Origin: Enterobacterales bacterium
GTDB lineage: Bacteria > Pseudomonadota > Gammaproteobacteria > Enterobacterales > Kangiellaceae
Assembly: GCA_030949565.1 (NCBI GenBank)
Contig: JAUZSK010000084.1
Location: forward strand, 1 to 46,525
Direction: 5' to 3'
DNA: 46,525 nucleotides
Shown: in pieces, positions 19,215-29,261 of the stretch
Numbering within the stretch: position 1 is the first letter of the stretch
Layout: each line of letters begins with the position of its first letter
Notes under the pieces: generated by a model
Databases searched by the model: none
What the model saw: the letters and a program-made list of their open reading frames with translations, nothing else
What the model was told of the DNA's origin: nothing
Program-made: the position numbers and the translations under genes

Positions 19215-21441
19215 CTACCCAACATAGTGTTTTAATAAACTTGGAATATCCAGTATTAATGCAATTTTACCATCACTGGTGATGGTCGCTCCCGCCATAC
19301 CGGGAGTACCTTGAAGTGATTTACCAAGTGGTTTAATCACAACCTCTTCTTGTCCAACTAAAGAGTCAACCACAAAACCAACCGTTTGTGTACCAACCTG
19401 TGCTAGTACAACATGGCCTTGACGCTCTCTTTGTTCGTTAGAATACTGATGGGTTAGCATTTCATTTAGGAAAAATAAAGGCAACGCTTTTTCTCGAACA
19501 ACGATCATAAGTTGACCATCAACGGTGTTAGTTTTAGTTAAATTAAGGTGAAATATTTCATTAACGGCCGTTAATGGAAAAGCGAAGGCTTGCTCGCCTA
19601 TTTTAACCATTAAAGTCGGTAAGATAGCTAAAGTCAAAGGCACCTTAATCAGAATTTTGGTGCCTTTACCAAGTTCTGATTCTATATCCAAGGAGCCATT
19701 TAATTGAGTGATTTTAGTTTTAACCACATCCATTCCCACGCCTCTACCCGAAATATCGGAAATTTCCTTTTTAGTAGAAAAACCGGCGTGAAAAATCAAG
19801 TTAAAGCATTCTGTATCGGTTAACCGTGCGGCTTGCTCTTTATCCATTAATCCCTTATCAACCGCTATGCCGCGCAAAATATCTGCATCCATACCTTTAC
19901 CATCATCTGCGATGGTTAACATAATATGGTCGCCTTCCTGGGCTGCAGATAATGTAATGGTACCTTGACGTGTTTTTCCCACATTAGCTCGTTCGTCTGG
20001 CATTTCTATACCATGATCAACCGAATTTCTAACTAAATGAACTAAAGGATCGGCTAATGCTTCTACCAGATTTTTGTCTAGATCAGTCTCTTCACCAATC
20101 ATAGTTAAGTTTATTTCTTTCTTGAGGCTTCTGGCTAAGTCACGAACCACACGCGGAAATCGGCCGAATACTTTTTTAATAGGTTGCATCCGCGTTTTCA
20201 TAACGGCGCCTTGTAGGTCAGCGGTTACAATATCAAGCGTTGATACCGCTTTATTTAAATCTTCACCCGAAAGCTCTGCCGCAACGGTTTTTAATCGGTT
20301 TCTGGCAAGCACAAGCTCACCAACCATATTCATGATGTCATCCAGACGTTTAGTATCGACACGTACGGTCGCCTCGGTCACAATCGCTGTAGTTTTCTTA
20401 GGGACAGGTTTAGCGGCGGGATTTGTTGTGGTTTTTACCCTAGCCGCAGGCTACTTTTTACCGCTGGTTTTTGAGCGGGCTTGGATTTTTCGATCTTTTT
20501 AACGGCGACGGGTTTTTTCCGGTTTAGCCACCGAGCCACTTGCTGGTCCATTGCCAGCGCCATGGAGTTCATCTAATAGAGCCTCAAACTCACTATCATC
20601 AATTAAATCACCAGTCTTTTTATCAGATTTCTGAGTATTTTTGGCCGTTGTAGAGGCGCTACTTGTTACACTGGATATTTTCCCTTTACCGTGTAGCTCA
20701 TCAAGTAATGCTTCAAACTCGTCATCGGTAATATCGTCGCTTGACTCAGCTTTGTTTGCCACTGCTAGCGGTTCAACAACTTTAACCGGACCATCGCCAT
20801 GAAGCTCGTTGAGTAGGGATTCAAACTCTTCATCAGTTATATCATCGTTACTGCCACTACCTATTGCTGCGGATGGTTCAACCACTTCAGCCTTAGATTC
20901 TGCTGCTAGGGATTGATTTAGTTCATCAATTAAAGCATCGAATTCTTGCTCTAAATCCTGCTCTGTGCTCTCAGTTTCAATTTCATCTGGTGTTTTAGTT
21001 GATTCTGAGGTTTCTGATTCTGAGGTTTCTGATTCTGAGGTTTCTGATTCTACTTGTGCGAAGGTGCCTAATTGATGTAAAAAACTCAGCCGATGCATCT
21101 TGCGGTACTTCCCCTGCGCGAACGGCGTCAAACATTTCATTAACTAAATCTAATGATTGTAGAATATGGTCCATCAATTCTGCATCGGCAACTCGATCAC
21201 CATTTCTTAAAATATCAAATATGTTTTCAGTGATGTGGCAGATATCCACTAAGGCTTTTAAGTTTAAAAAGCCGGCGCCACCCTTAACAGTATGAAACCC
21301 ACGAAAAATCCCATTCAGTAGATCCATATTCTGTGGGTCATTTTCCAACGCCACTAACTGTTCAGACATGGCCTCAAGAATTTCCCCAGCTTCAATTAGG
21401 AAATCTTGAAGTATCTCTTCATCTGCTTCAAAAAAAGACAT
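19215..21441 (-). CDS. cheA: Chemotaxis histidine kinase CheA (F6 set; three indels)
   Basis: One gene of about 740 codons. The N-terminal HPt domain (21441 to about 21130) has the phospho-His in HTVKGGAGF. A long acidic linker has four related segments ending (L/I)(D/N)EL, three of them with EF(E)xLLxELHG. Then come the dimerization domain (ATVRVDTKRLDDIMNMVGEL), the ATPase domain (NSVDHGIEMP, GRGVGMDVVK) and a CheW-like C-terminus. Breaks are an extra base in an A/T run of six at 21079-21084, an extra base in a run of six at 20513-20518, and a missing base near 20450; each repair restores one continuous protein. The usual CheY-binding P2 fold is not evident. The linker may be the LID region that binds ParP and ParC in Vibrio CheA. 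Confidence 0.9.
21001..21051 (-). repeat. 15-bp tandem repeat, 3.4 copies, in the cheA linker
   Basis: GATTCTGAGGTTTCT is repeated three times perfectly, followed by GATTCT. On the coding strand it encodes repeated ESETS. Copy number is likely variable and sits in a flexible linker, so length changes would be tolerated. Confidence 0.85.
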
Positions 21442-21452
21442 GAGGAACTCCC

Positions 21453-22204
21453 TTAAAAACCTAGGCTAGACAATAGGTCATCAACTTCATCCTGACCGTT
21501 TACCACATCGTCTCTTTTGCTAATATCGACCACCGGTCCTTCGACACCTTTTTTAACTGATGTTTTGTCTTTGGCTTGGTTATAGCCGTCCATACTACCG
21601 AACATTTTTATAATATTAATCATGCTTTCCTCAACATCATGAACCAAGGTAATCACCTGTCGAATCACTTGACCGGTTAAATCTTGATAATCCTGCGCCA
21701 TTAGTACATCATTAAGATCGGCATGCAGTAAGTTGGCGTCATCTTTATTTTTTTGCAAGTGCAGCTCAATTCGTTTACATAGTTTTCGAAATTCTCCAGG
21801 CGCCAATTCCCGACTATAAAGCTTTTGCCATTCACCCAGTAAATCGCTCGCATCTTTTGCCATATTATTGGATAGTTCGGTGCAACCTTCACCTTATCCA
21901 TGGTTTTATTGGCAGCCTCTTCCGTTTTCTCAATCACATAATTGAGTCGTTCTTTCGCATCAGGAATTTCTGATGCTGCTATATCTGTAATACGCGAATC
22001 CATTTGAAAATTAGTCAGGGCTTCATGTAAATTTCGTGTAAGCTTGCCGATTTCGACAAATAGGTCTTCATCACCGTCGGTCGCTAAAGAATCGATAAGT
22101 TCTTGGGCATCCTCTATCTCGTTATTTTCAAGATGTGCTAATAAATCTCGGGTCTGCTCGATAGTTACCGCTAATTGCTCTTTATCTGATAATTTTGACA
22201 TCAA
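21453..22204 (-). CDS. cheZ: CheY-P phosphatase CheZ (one indel)
   Basis: CheZ dephosphorylates CheY-P and ends motor switching signals. The N-terminal half (22204 to about 21890) is a long helical region. The second half starts in another frame with LSNNMAKDASDLLGEWQKLY and contains the catalytic segment VLMAQDYQDLTGQVI, whose Asp and Gln are the active residues. A single missing G near 21890 joins the halves into about 250 residues. The C-terminal CheY-binding helix (DEVDDLLSSLGF) is intact. The gene lies between cheY and cheA, the normal place. Confidence 0.92.
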
Positions 22205-22224
22205 TATTTCCTTATGGCGTGGCC

Positions 22225-22611
22225 TTAGCCATCAATACGTTCGAATATTTTTTGTAATTTTTCATCGAGTGTTGCGGCTGTAAATGGTTTAACAATATAA
22301 CCATTGACTCCCGCTTGAGCAGCTTCAATAATCTGCTCTCTTTTTGATTCCGCAGTGACCATTAAAACCGGCATTGTTTTAAGCTTGTCATCGGCACGCA
22401 CCGCCTTAAGCAGATCGATACCCTGCATTCCTGGCATATTCCAATCAGTCACTAAAAAATCAAAGTTCCCGGATTGCAACATAGGTAACGCGGTATTGCC
22501 ATCATCGGCTTCCTGAGTATTGGTAAAGCCCAGATCTCGCAATAGATTTTTGATGATTCTTCTCATTGTTGAAAAATCATCAACAATTAAGATTTTCATG
22601 TTCTTATCCAA
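22225..22611 (-). CDS. cheY: Chemotaxis response regulator CheY
   Basis: A 128-residue single receiver domain with acidic pocket IVDD (9-12), phosphorylated Asp56 in [11 protein letters not shown], switch Thr in VLMVTAES and Lys in [11 protein letters not shown]. The sequence is very close to E. coli CheY. Phosphorylated by CheA, it binds FliM to change motor rotation. It starts a run of cheY-cheZ-cheA-cheB after fliA; the 125-bp gap upstream contains a weak inverted repeat (TTGAAGG...CCTTCAA) but no sigma-28 box I could recognise. Confidence 0.96.
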   Translation of the reverse strand: MDKNMKILIVDDFSTMRRIIKNLLRDLGFTNTQEADDGNTALPMLQSGNFDFLVTDWNMPGMQGIDLLKAVRADDKLKTMPVLMVTAESKREQIIEAAQAGVNGYIVKPFTAATLDEKLQKIFERIDG

Positions 22612-22736
22612 GATAAATCTCCGTTTGAAATGGTTATTTTTTTGATTTTGAAGGTTGCGACCGCTAAAAAGCCTTCAAATCGACATTTATGGCCGTGTTA
22701 CAACAGTTTACTTACTGTAAATCTAGTCTATAAAAG

Positions 22737-23453
22737 CTATTTCTTCCAATCTTTTAGCCGAGATTGTAATCTAAGCATGGCCTGACTATTTATTTGACTA
22801 ATGCGTGATTCACTAACACCAATAACTTCGCCTATTTCCTTTAAATTTAGCTCTTCATCGTAGTAAAGTGCTAATACCAGTTTTTCTCGTTCGGGAAGTG
22901 ATGAAATAGCATCCGTTAATGAATTTCTAAAGTCCTCTCGCTGGATTCTCTCTAATGGGGTTTGACTGGTATCAGAAAGCCCTTGAGAAAAATAATCCTC
23001 ATCAACTCCCATCCCATCAAAATCCATCATGTGACCATTTGCAACATCCATTAGCATTTGACGATATTCATGTACCTCCACTCCTAATCGTTTAGCAACT
23101 TCGGTATCACGAGCATCTCGCCCAGTAGTTTGTTCAATTTCTTTAATCACGCTGGCAATAGCGCGAGCGTTTTTATGAACAGAACGCGGCACCCAATCGC
23201 CGCGCCTTATTTCATCAATCATTGAGCCACGAATTCGAATGCCAGCAAATGTCTCAAAACTTGCCCCTTTGCTAGCGTCAAAGTTACCTCTAGCTTCTAA
23301 CAACCCTAACATTCCGGCCTGCAGCATATCTTCTAGCTGAACACTCGAAGGTAGTCTAGCCATTAAATGATGGGCGATTCGTTTAACTAACGGTGCATAA
23401 CGCACCGCAAAGTCGTCATCCTGAATTTTTTTGTAGGTATCAGCTCCGCTCAC
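22737..23453 (-). CDS. fliA: Flagellar sigma factor FliA (sigma-28)
   Basis: A 238-residue sigma-70-family factor for late flagellar genes. Region 2 includes QLEDMLQAGMLGLLEA and GIRIRGSMIDEIRRGDWVPRSV. Region 4 includes LPEREKLVLALYYDEELNLKEIGEVIGVSESRISQ, split here as two motifs in the same helix-turn-helix. It lies 90 bp after flhG in the conserved order. Activity should be held by FlgM, which is not in this window. Confidence 0.96.
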   Translation of the reverse strand: MSGADTYKKIQDDDFAVRYAPLVKRIAHHLMARLPSSVQLEDMLQAGMLGLLEARGNFDASKGASFETFAGIRIRGSMIDEIRRGDWVPRSVHKNARAIASVIKEIEQTTGRDARDTEVAKRLGVEVHEYRQMLMDVANGHMMDFDGMGVDEDYFSQGLSDTSQTPLERIQREDFRNSLTDAISSLPEREKLVLALYYDEELNLKEIGEVIGVSESRISQINSQAMLRLQSRLKDWKK

Positions 23454-23543
23454 ATTCCAGCCTTAACTGACCATCTGTTGGTCTAATCGATCGTGAATTT
23501 GCATTTGTAGCCCTTCTTCATCTGTTTGTATTTTGTTCGCAAC

Positions 23544-24410
23544 TTAGGACACTAAGCGCTCCATAAAAAATTCAATGTTACCGCTCGCATTTTTTGGCAC
23601 TGGCCATTGTTGAACCTTTTTAGCCAAACTTTTAATTGCAAGTGCTGCGGGGCTTCTTGGAAAAGCATCAATTAATGGTTTTTGCTTCTTGACTGACTTT
23701 CGAACATTATCATCGAAAGGGATCGACCCAAGATAATCTAGAGTGACATCTAAAAACCGATTACATACACTACTTAAGGTGGTAAACAGCGCCCGTCCCT
23801 CTTGGCTATTTTGAACCATATTGGCAAGTACATGAAAACGAACAATCTGGTGGTCGCGATTAAGCACCTTCATCAGCGCATAAACGTCAGTAATTGACGT
23901 TGGCTCATCGCACACCACTGCAAGCACTTCTTGTGATGCTTGAACAAAATTGACTACCATATCCGTGATACCGGCAGCTGTATCAACAATCAAAAAATCC
24001 AGATCTTGCCCGATGTCGCTAAATGCTTGAATGATGCCAGCATGTTGCACTGAGGATAATTCCGCCATGTTTTTAGTACCGGAAGAGGCTGGAATAATTT
24101 GTAAACCGGACGGTCCTTGAATCACAATATCTTTAAGTTCACATTGACCTTCAAGTACGTCGGCTAGGTTTTTTTCGGCTTTAAGACCAAGCATAATATC
24201 AACATTTGCCAGACCGAGATCCGCATCAAGCAACATGACTTTTTGTCCAAGCTTAGATAGAGCGATGGCTAAATTAACGGATACATTGCTTTTACCCACC
24301 CCACCTTTGCCGCCAGTGACAGCAATCACCCTAACCGCTTTTGACGCCGCTTGATAACCAATATCGTTTATATAACTCAAACAGACTACTCCTAATGATC
24401 GAAATGTCAC
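23544..24410 (-). CDS. flhG: Flagellar number regulator FlhG (FleN), MinD-like ATPase
   Basis: FlhG limits the number of polar flagella and antagonises the master regulator FleQ/FlrA. The 288-residue protein has the deviant Walker A GGKGGVGKSNVS (about 33-44), MLLDADLGLANVD, and the Asp-containing Walker B in FLIVDTAAGITD. The N-terminus before the Walker motif differs from the usual DQAxGLR helix (it reads DIGYQAASKAVRV), so the helix that stimulates FlhF may be diverged or the start may be mis-set. It follows flhF by 64 bp. Confidence 0.93.
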   Translation of the reverse strand: MTFRSLGVVCLSYINDIGYQAASKAVRVIAVTGGKGGVGKSNVSVNLAIALSKLGQKVMLLDADLGLANVDIMLGLKAEKNLADVLEGQCELKDIVIQGPSGLQIIPASSGTKNMAELSSVQHAGIIQAFSDIGQDLDFLIVDTAAGITDMVVNFVQASQEVLAVVCDEPTSITDVYALMKVLNRDHQIVRFHVLANMVQNSQEGRALFTTLSSVCNRFLDVTLDYLGSIPFDDNVRKSVKKQKPLIDAFPRSPAALAIKSLAKKVQQWPVPKNASGNIEFFMERLVS

Positions 24411-24474
24411 TTAAGTGAACTATTTTTTTACTCACTCTTAAATAAGAATAGACCATATTCACTTCATTACTGAG

Positions 24475-25875
24475 TTAAGATGAAGTAAATTGATCTATTT
24501 TATGATATTTTACCTGTTGATCCTGTGCTAGCTGCCATTCTTCAGGATTGCTGCCAAATTTATTGGTCAGCCATACCGCTTTGGATACTAAATGGTGGTT
24601 TCTAGCCTGCCGCATATCCTCTGGCACTCTTTGCCCATCGGTGGTAAAACTGACTGCTATTTCATTTTCAATTACAAGACTTAAAACCTCGCCTAAACTA
24701 GTCGCTTCATCTAACTTAGTGACAATAACGCTATAAGGAGAGTAGCGTTGAAATAGCTTAAGAGACTCCTTTAGTACCATAAGTTGATTGGTCGCTGGCA
24801 TCAACAGAAAACGTTTTATATTGCGCCCAGTGTGCTGTAATGAATCAAGTTGTTTAGCGATCGCTTGGTCTTTTTTGGAATAACCGGCGGTATCAATGAG
24901 AATCAATTTTTTGTGTCTAAAATGATTTAACAGGTGGTTAATTGGACGTTTTGCGGATACGCTGACCATAGGTATATCCAACAGCTTGGCAAAATTAGAT
25001 AGTCTTTGAGGGGCTGATATTCGATAGTCGTCAGCCGAAATCAATGCCACAGATGAAGCGCCATGTTTAATCGCAAATCTGGCGGCGATTTTAGCGATAG
25101 TAGTGGTTTTTCCAGCCCCCGTCGGTCCCATAAAAGCGTAAATGCCGCCCTCTTCCATAAGATTATCAGAACCAACCTTAATTGATTTGGCGAGTAACGC
25201 CAGAAAATTTTGCCAACTGCACTCGACATCCTGCTGATTTTTAACCAAAGGTAGCAGCCGACTGGTTATAGCGGGACTAATCCCCAAGCTACTAAAACGC
25301 CTTGTCAGCATTGCTTTAACCGGTTGTTTTTCTGTAAATCGCTCCCAGCCCAATCCCTTTAATTGCTCAGACATCATACTTCGCATAAGACCCAGCTCTT
25401 CTCGCATGGCTACAAGTCCTGGGTCGGTTGACCATTCAACCAAATCTGGCACTAGGCTCTCGGCTGTGGCACGACTGGCTGGTAGAGGATTCTCATTTTG
25501 CAAAAACTGCCCTGCAAAACTATCAGATTCATTAGCAATATTGTTAGTTTTCGTTCTTCCTTCAGGCATCAATTCTGAATTAAAAGCACGCAATGTTTTT
25601 TCAAATAGTTCAGGCTCTACTAAACCGCTTGTCGTATTTTGTTGTACGCCTTCTTTTTTTTCTTTATTAGTAATTAAACCACCTTCAGGATTATGTTTTG
25701 GTGTTGCTGCGACGCTAGAAGGTAACAAATTTTCGTCATAATCCAAAGCGGCGATGACTTCAACCCCGCTGGCGGTTTTCTGGCTTGATAGTATAGCGGC
25801 ATCATCACCAAAAGCTTCGCTCACTTGACGCAGTGCATTGCGCATATTTTTGCTATAAAACCGTCTAATTTTCAT
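24475..25875 (-). CDS. flhF: Flagellar placement GTPase FlhF
   Basis: An SRP-type GTPase that marks the pole for flagellar assembly. The N-terminal B-like domain (MKIRRFYSKNMRNALRQV) is followed by a variable linker (about 50-140) and the NG domain with G1 GPTGAGKTTTIAKIA, LISADDYRISA, IDTAGYSKKD and the G4 motif TKLDEA. It is 466 residues, typical, and intact. It lies between flhA and flhG. Confidence 0.95.
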   Translation of the reverse strand: MKIRRFYSKNMRNALRQVSEAFGDDAAILSSQKTASGVEVIAALDYDENLLPSSVAATPKHNPEGGLITNKEKKEGVQQNTTSGLVEPELFEKTLRAFNSELMPEGRTKTNNIANESDSFAGQFLQNENPLPASRATAESLVPDLVEWSTDPGLVAMREELGLMRSMMSEQLKGLGWERFTEKQPVKAMLTRRFSSLGISPAITSRLLPLVKNQQDVECSWQNFLALLAKSIKVGSDNLMEEGGIYAFMGPTGAGKTTTIAKIAARFAIKHGASSVALISADDYRISAPQRLSNFAKLLDIPMVSVSAKRPINHLLNHFRHKKLILIDTAGYSKKDQAIAKQLDSLQHTGRNIKRFLLMPATNQLMVLKESLKLFQRYSPYSVIVTKLDEATSLGEVLSLVIENEIAVSFTTDGQRVPEDMRQARNHHLVSKAVWLTNKFGSNPEEWQLAQDQQVKYHKIDQFTSS

Positions 25876-25925
25876 AATTCATTTCTACCTAATTTATAAA
25901 TATTGATATCTTTGTTAGCAAAATC

Positions 25926-28010
25926 TTACTGGTTACCAACATTAGCAATTACCTTGATCTGTTTGTTATCAGGAATTTCTTGATAACTCAAAACATGTAA
26001 TCCTTTAATTCCAAATCGGGCAAACTTAGCTAATGATGGTCTGAGCGTAGGGGCCACCAATAAAATAGCGGCGTGTCCGGCGGCTTCTTGTTGAGCCACA
26101 ATCTGCTTAAGTGAGCTTTGAATTCTGTCTGCCAATCCAGGTTCAATCCCAACACCATCTTCTGCACTGGATGTAATTGACTGCTGTAACATCTGTTCTA
26201 GATCTGGGGCTAATGTCATTACTGGAATTTCGTTCTGTAAACCGTTAATGTTCTGCACAATAAGCCGACTTAATGACACACGAACTGCCGCAGTTAAAAT
26301 GGATGGGTCCTGACTGCGGCTAGCATATTCAGCTAGGGTCTCGGCAATGGTTCTTAAGTCTCTTACGGGTACCTGTTCAACCAGTAGATTTTGCAATACT
26401 TTGACTAATGTTCCGAGAGACACGACATCCGGCACTAAAGTTTCAGCTAATTTAGGTGCTGTTTTCGCCAAAGCTTTCAGCATTTGCTCAGCTTCTTCAT
26501 GGCCAAATAATTCTGCGGCATGAGACTGCAATAGATGACTCAAATGGGTTGCGATAACCGTACTGGAATCAACCACCGTATAGCCTAAAGCCTGTGCGTT
26601 GTCTCTTTGTGAAGATTCAATCCAAACAGCATCTAGCCCAAAAGCAGGATCTTTTGCTTCAATTCCTTCAAGTTTCCCAAATACCTGTCCAGGGTTAATG
26701 GCTAGTTCTTTTTCCGGAAAAACTTCCGCGTCGCCAACCGTTGCCCCCTGAATTTCTATTCGATAGGCGTTGGGTGAAAGATCTAGATTATCTCGAATAT
26801 GAACTGAAGAAACCAAGAAACCAAGCTCTTGCGAAACTTTTTTACGTACACCTTTAATGCGGCCCATTAACTTGCCATCCTGTGCTGGGTCCACCATAGG
26901 AATCAAGCGATAACCTACTTCAAGCCCGACTTGGTCTACGGGTGGCACATCATCCCAACTGAGCTCTTTCACCTTGGTTTCTTCAACTGGATCTTGTGCC
27001 GCTATTTCCAGTTCTTGTTGGCTAGCTTGTTGTTGCTTTTGATCGATTAAGTAACTACCACCTAGACAAATGGCTGAAATGAAAAGAAATGGGATATGAG
27101 GCATTCCAGGAATAACACCCATGATAAAAATAACCCCTCCAGTCACTAAAAGGACTTTGGGGTTCATAATTAGCTGAGTTACTAACATTTCACCCATATT
27201 ATGAGCCGTATTTTGGCGAGTAACCATAATAGCGGCTGAAGTAGATAACAACAGTCCTGGCACTTGAGCAACGAGTCCATCACCAATGGTCAGCAAGGCG
27301 TAATATTGCATGGCGGTAGAAAAGTCTAGTCCATGCTGTCCTATGCCTACCGCAACTCCACCGATAATATTAATAAACAAGATTAATAAACCCGCAACAG
27401 CGTCGCCCCGAACAAACTTAGAGGCGCCATCCATCGCACCGTAGAAATCAGCTTCCTGACCGACTTCCATCCGCCGGTGCCGTGCTTCTTCTTGAGATAA
27501 TAAACCAGCATTAAGATCTGCATCGATGGCCATCTGTTTTCCTGGCATGGCATCTAATGTGAATCTAGCGCTAACTTCAGAAATTCTACCTGCGCCCTTG
27601 GTGACAACAACAAAGTTAATGATCACAAGAATAGCAAAAACAACTAAACCAACCGCATAATTCCCACCAATCACCACCGAACCAAAAGATTCGATAACTG
27701 ACCCAGCTGCGCCAGGCCCGTTATGCCCATTCATCAATACAACTCTTGTAGAAGCGACATTAAGAGCTAATCTCATTAATGTTGCAACCAGTAAAATGGT
27801 TGGAAAAACGGCAAAATCAAGTGGTCGTTGCGCATAAACTGCTGCCAGTACCACCACCAAAGCAAGAGAAATGTTAAAAGTAAACAACAGATCCAACATG
27901 AAAGTTGGAATGGGTAAGGTCATCATTGCCAGCAAAGACAATAGAAGGATCGGAGTCCCCAATGGAGGAATTCGACTCGCTGGTAATTTCTGTACTAAAG
28001 TGTCTGCCAT
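25926..28010 (-). CDS. flhA: Flagellar export gate protein FlhA
   Basis: The largest subunit of the flagellar type III export gate. It is 694 residues with eight predicted membrane segments in the first half, including the FHIPEP-family blocks MRLALNVASTRVVL and GRISEVSARFTLDAMPGKQM. The cytoplasmic ring domain forms the second half. The frame is unbroken over 2 kb, in contrast to several neighbours. A sigma-54 promoter lies about 50-65 bp upstream of the start. Confidence 0.97.
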   Translation of the reverse strand: MADTLVQKLPASRIPPLGTPILLLSLLAMMTLPIPTFMLDLLFTFNISLALVVVLAAVYAQRPLDFAVFPTILLVATLMRLALNVASTRVVLMNGHNGPGAAGSVIESFGSVVIGGNYAVGLVVFAILVIINFVVVTKGAGRISEVSARFTLDAMPGKQMAIDADLNAGLLSQEEARHRRMEVGQEADFYGAMDGASKFVRGDAVAGLLILFINIIGGVAVGIGQHGLDFSTAMQYYALLTIGDGLVAQVPGLLLSTSAAIMVTRQNTAHNMGEMLVTQLIMNPKVLLVTGGVIFIMGVIPGMPHIPFLFISAICLGGSYLIDQKQQQASQQELEIAAQDPVEETKVKELSWDDVPPVDQVGLEVGYRLIPMVDPAQDGKLMGRIKGVRKKVSQELGFLVSSVHIRDNLDLSPNAYRIEIQGATVGDAEVFPEKELAINPGQVFGKLEGIEAKDPAFGLDAVWIESSQRDNAQALGYTVVDSSTVIATHLSHLLQSHAAELFGHEEAEQMLKALAKTAPKLAETLVPDVVSLGTLVKVLQNLLVEQVPVRDLRTIAETLAEYASRSQDPSILTAAVRVSLSRLIVQNINGLQNEIPVMTLAPDLEQMLQQSITSSAEDGVGIEPGLADRIQSSLKQIVAQQEAAGHAAILLVAPTLRPSLAKFARFGIKGLHVLSYQEIPDNKQIKVIANVGNQ

Positions 28011-28059
28011 AGTCTAAAAGTGTCAAAAAATTAGCCAAATTATTGTGTATTACTAATGA

Positions 28060-28075
28060 TGCAATATTCGAGCCC
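28060..28075 (-). promoter_or_regulatory. Sigma-54 promoter upstream of flhA
   Basis: The minus strand reads GGGCTCGAATATTGCA against the consensus TGGCACGNNNNTTGCA: GG and GC are separated by exactly ten bases and 10 of 12 defined positions match. It is 50-65 bp before the flhA start, and flhA is a known RpoN-dependent gene in polar flagellates. Confidence 0.7.
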
Positions 28076-28130
28076 ATTTGTTGATGGCTGTTAAACTAGT
28101 TATTTATGGCTTGTAAAAAATTCCTTTTAG

Positions 28131-29258
28131 CTAGTATTGAAACTCTTTTGGGGTATCTATCTTACCGAGATTTTCAGGCCTTGGTCCTTTCCCATCCCTA
28201 AAGCTTTTAAGTTGGAATACAAAAGCTAATACCTGCGCTACGGACAGGTACAAGCCTTGAGGAACCTCTTGATTAATTTCTGTTGTATGATAAAGAGCTC
28301 TCGCTAAAGGAGGCATCGGTAATATCTGAACATCGTTAGCAATAGCAACTTTCCTTATCTGAAGCGCCATCAAATCAGCTCCCTTAGCGACCACAATCGG
28401 CGCGCCTGATTTAAGCACATCATATTTTAACGCAACCGAATAATGTTCCGGATTGGTCACGACAACATCAGCTTCTGGAACCGCTTCCATCATACGTTGC
28501 TGTGAAATTTCTCGCTGTTTCTGTTTGATTTTACCTTTTAATTCAGGTTTCCCTTCAGAATCTTTGTATTCATCTTTAACCTCCTGTTTGGACATTTTTA
28601 ATTCTTTGCCATGATTCCAAATTTGATAAGGCACATCAATAAAGGCAATTAATAATAATGAAAATGAAAGAAAGAAAAAGCTTTGGCTGACTATATCCAT
28701 CGCTGTAGCAATACTCGACTCAACATTTCCATTACCTAGTTCTACGAGTGATGGAAAAGCGGCGGACAATACAAAATAACCGACAATGAAAACCACTGAA
28801 ACCTTGGCTAATGCTTTGGTTAATTCAATTAAAGCATGAGTTCCTAACATCCTTTTTAGACCCTTAGCCGGCGACATTCGATTGGCTTTTGGAGCAAGAA
28901 CTTCTGTACTGAAAGAAATTCCTCCTAATGCCATAGGTGATACCAAGCCGATAATAAAGAGAATAAAGAAAAAAGGAGCGAAGGTGAAAAAAGCGGCGGA
29001 AGCGAGATCGGTTACCGCTGCAAGCATCATTTTTGGATTATAAATATAACGTCTATCTGGAGTAAAAGCTTGAATCGCTATATTAGCGATATTTCGACCA
29101 AAGGAAGATGAATAGGCATAAAGCGTGATAGCACTTGTCATTAATAATAGTGCCGTAGTCAGCTCTTTGGAGCGTGCTATCTGACCTTTTTTGCGCGCGT
29201 CCTTTAGCTTTTTCGCCGTGGGCGCTTCTTCGCGGTCATCTGAACTATCTTCAGCCAT
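28131..29258 (-). CDS. flhB: Flagellar export switch protein FlhB
   Basis: FlhB sets substrate specificity of the flagellar exporter by cleaving itself. The 375-residue protein has four membrane segments (about 30-215), a Lys/Glu-rich connector and the cytoplasmic autocleavage domain (about 230-375). The cleavage motif reads NPEH (in VVTNPEHYSVALKYD), not the usual NPTH; the Asn-Pro bond that is cut is kept. The start is separated from the fliR stop by 3 bp, so the two are coupled. Confidence 0.95.
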   Translation of the reverse strand: MAEDSSDDREEAPTAKKLKDARKKGQIARSKELTTALLLMTSAITLYAYSSSFGRNIANIAIQAFTPDRRYIYNPKMMLAAVTDLASAAFFTFAPFFFILFIIGLVSPMALGGISFSTEVLAPKANRMSPAKGLKRMLGTHALIELTKALAKVSVVFIVGYFVLSAAFPSLVELGNGNVESSIATAMDIVSQSFFFLSFSLLLIAFIDVPYQIWNHGKELKMSKQEVKDEYKDSEGKPELKGKIKQKQREISQQRMMEAVPEADVVVTNPEHYSVALKYDVLKSGAPIVVAKGADLMALQIRKVAIANDVQILPMPPLARALYHTTEINQEVPQGLYLSVAQVLAFVFQLKSFRDGKGPRPENLGKIDTPKEFQY

Positions 29259-29261
29259 GTT

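Noticed and set aside
22612..22736. A rho-independent terminator between fliA and cheY
   Set aside because: The inverted repeat has a 7-base stem with a long loop and no T-run on the transcribed strand.
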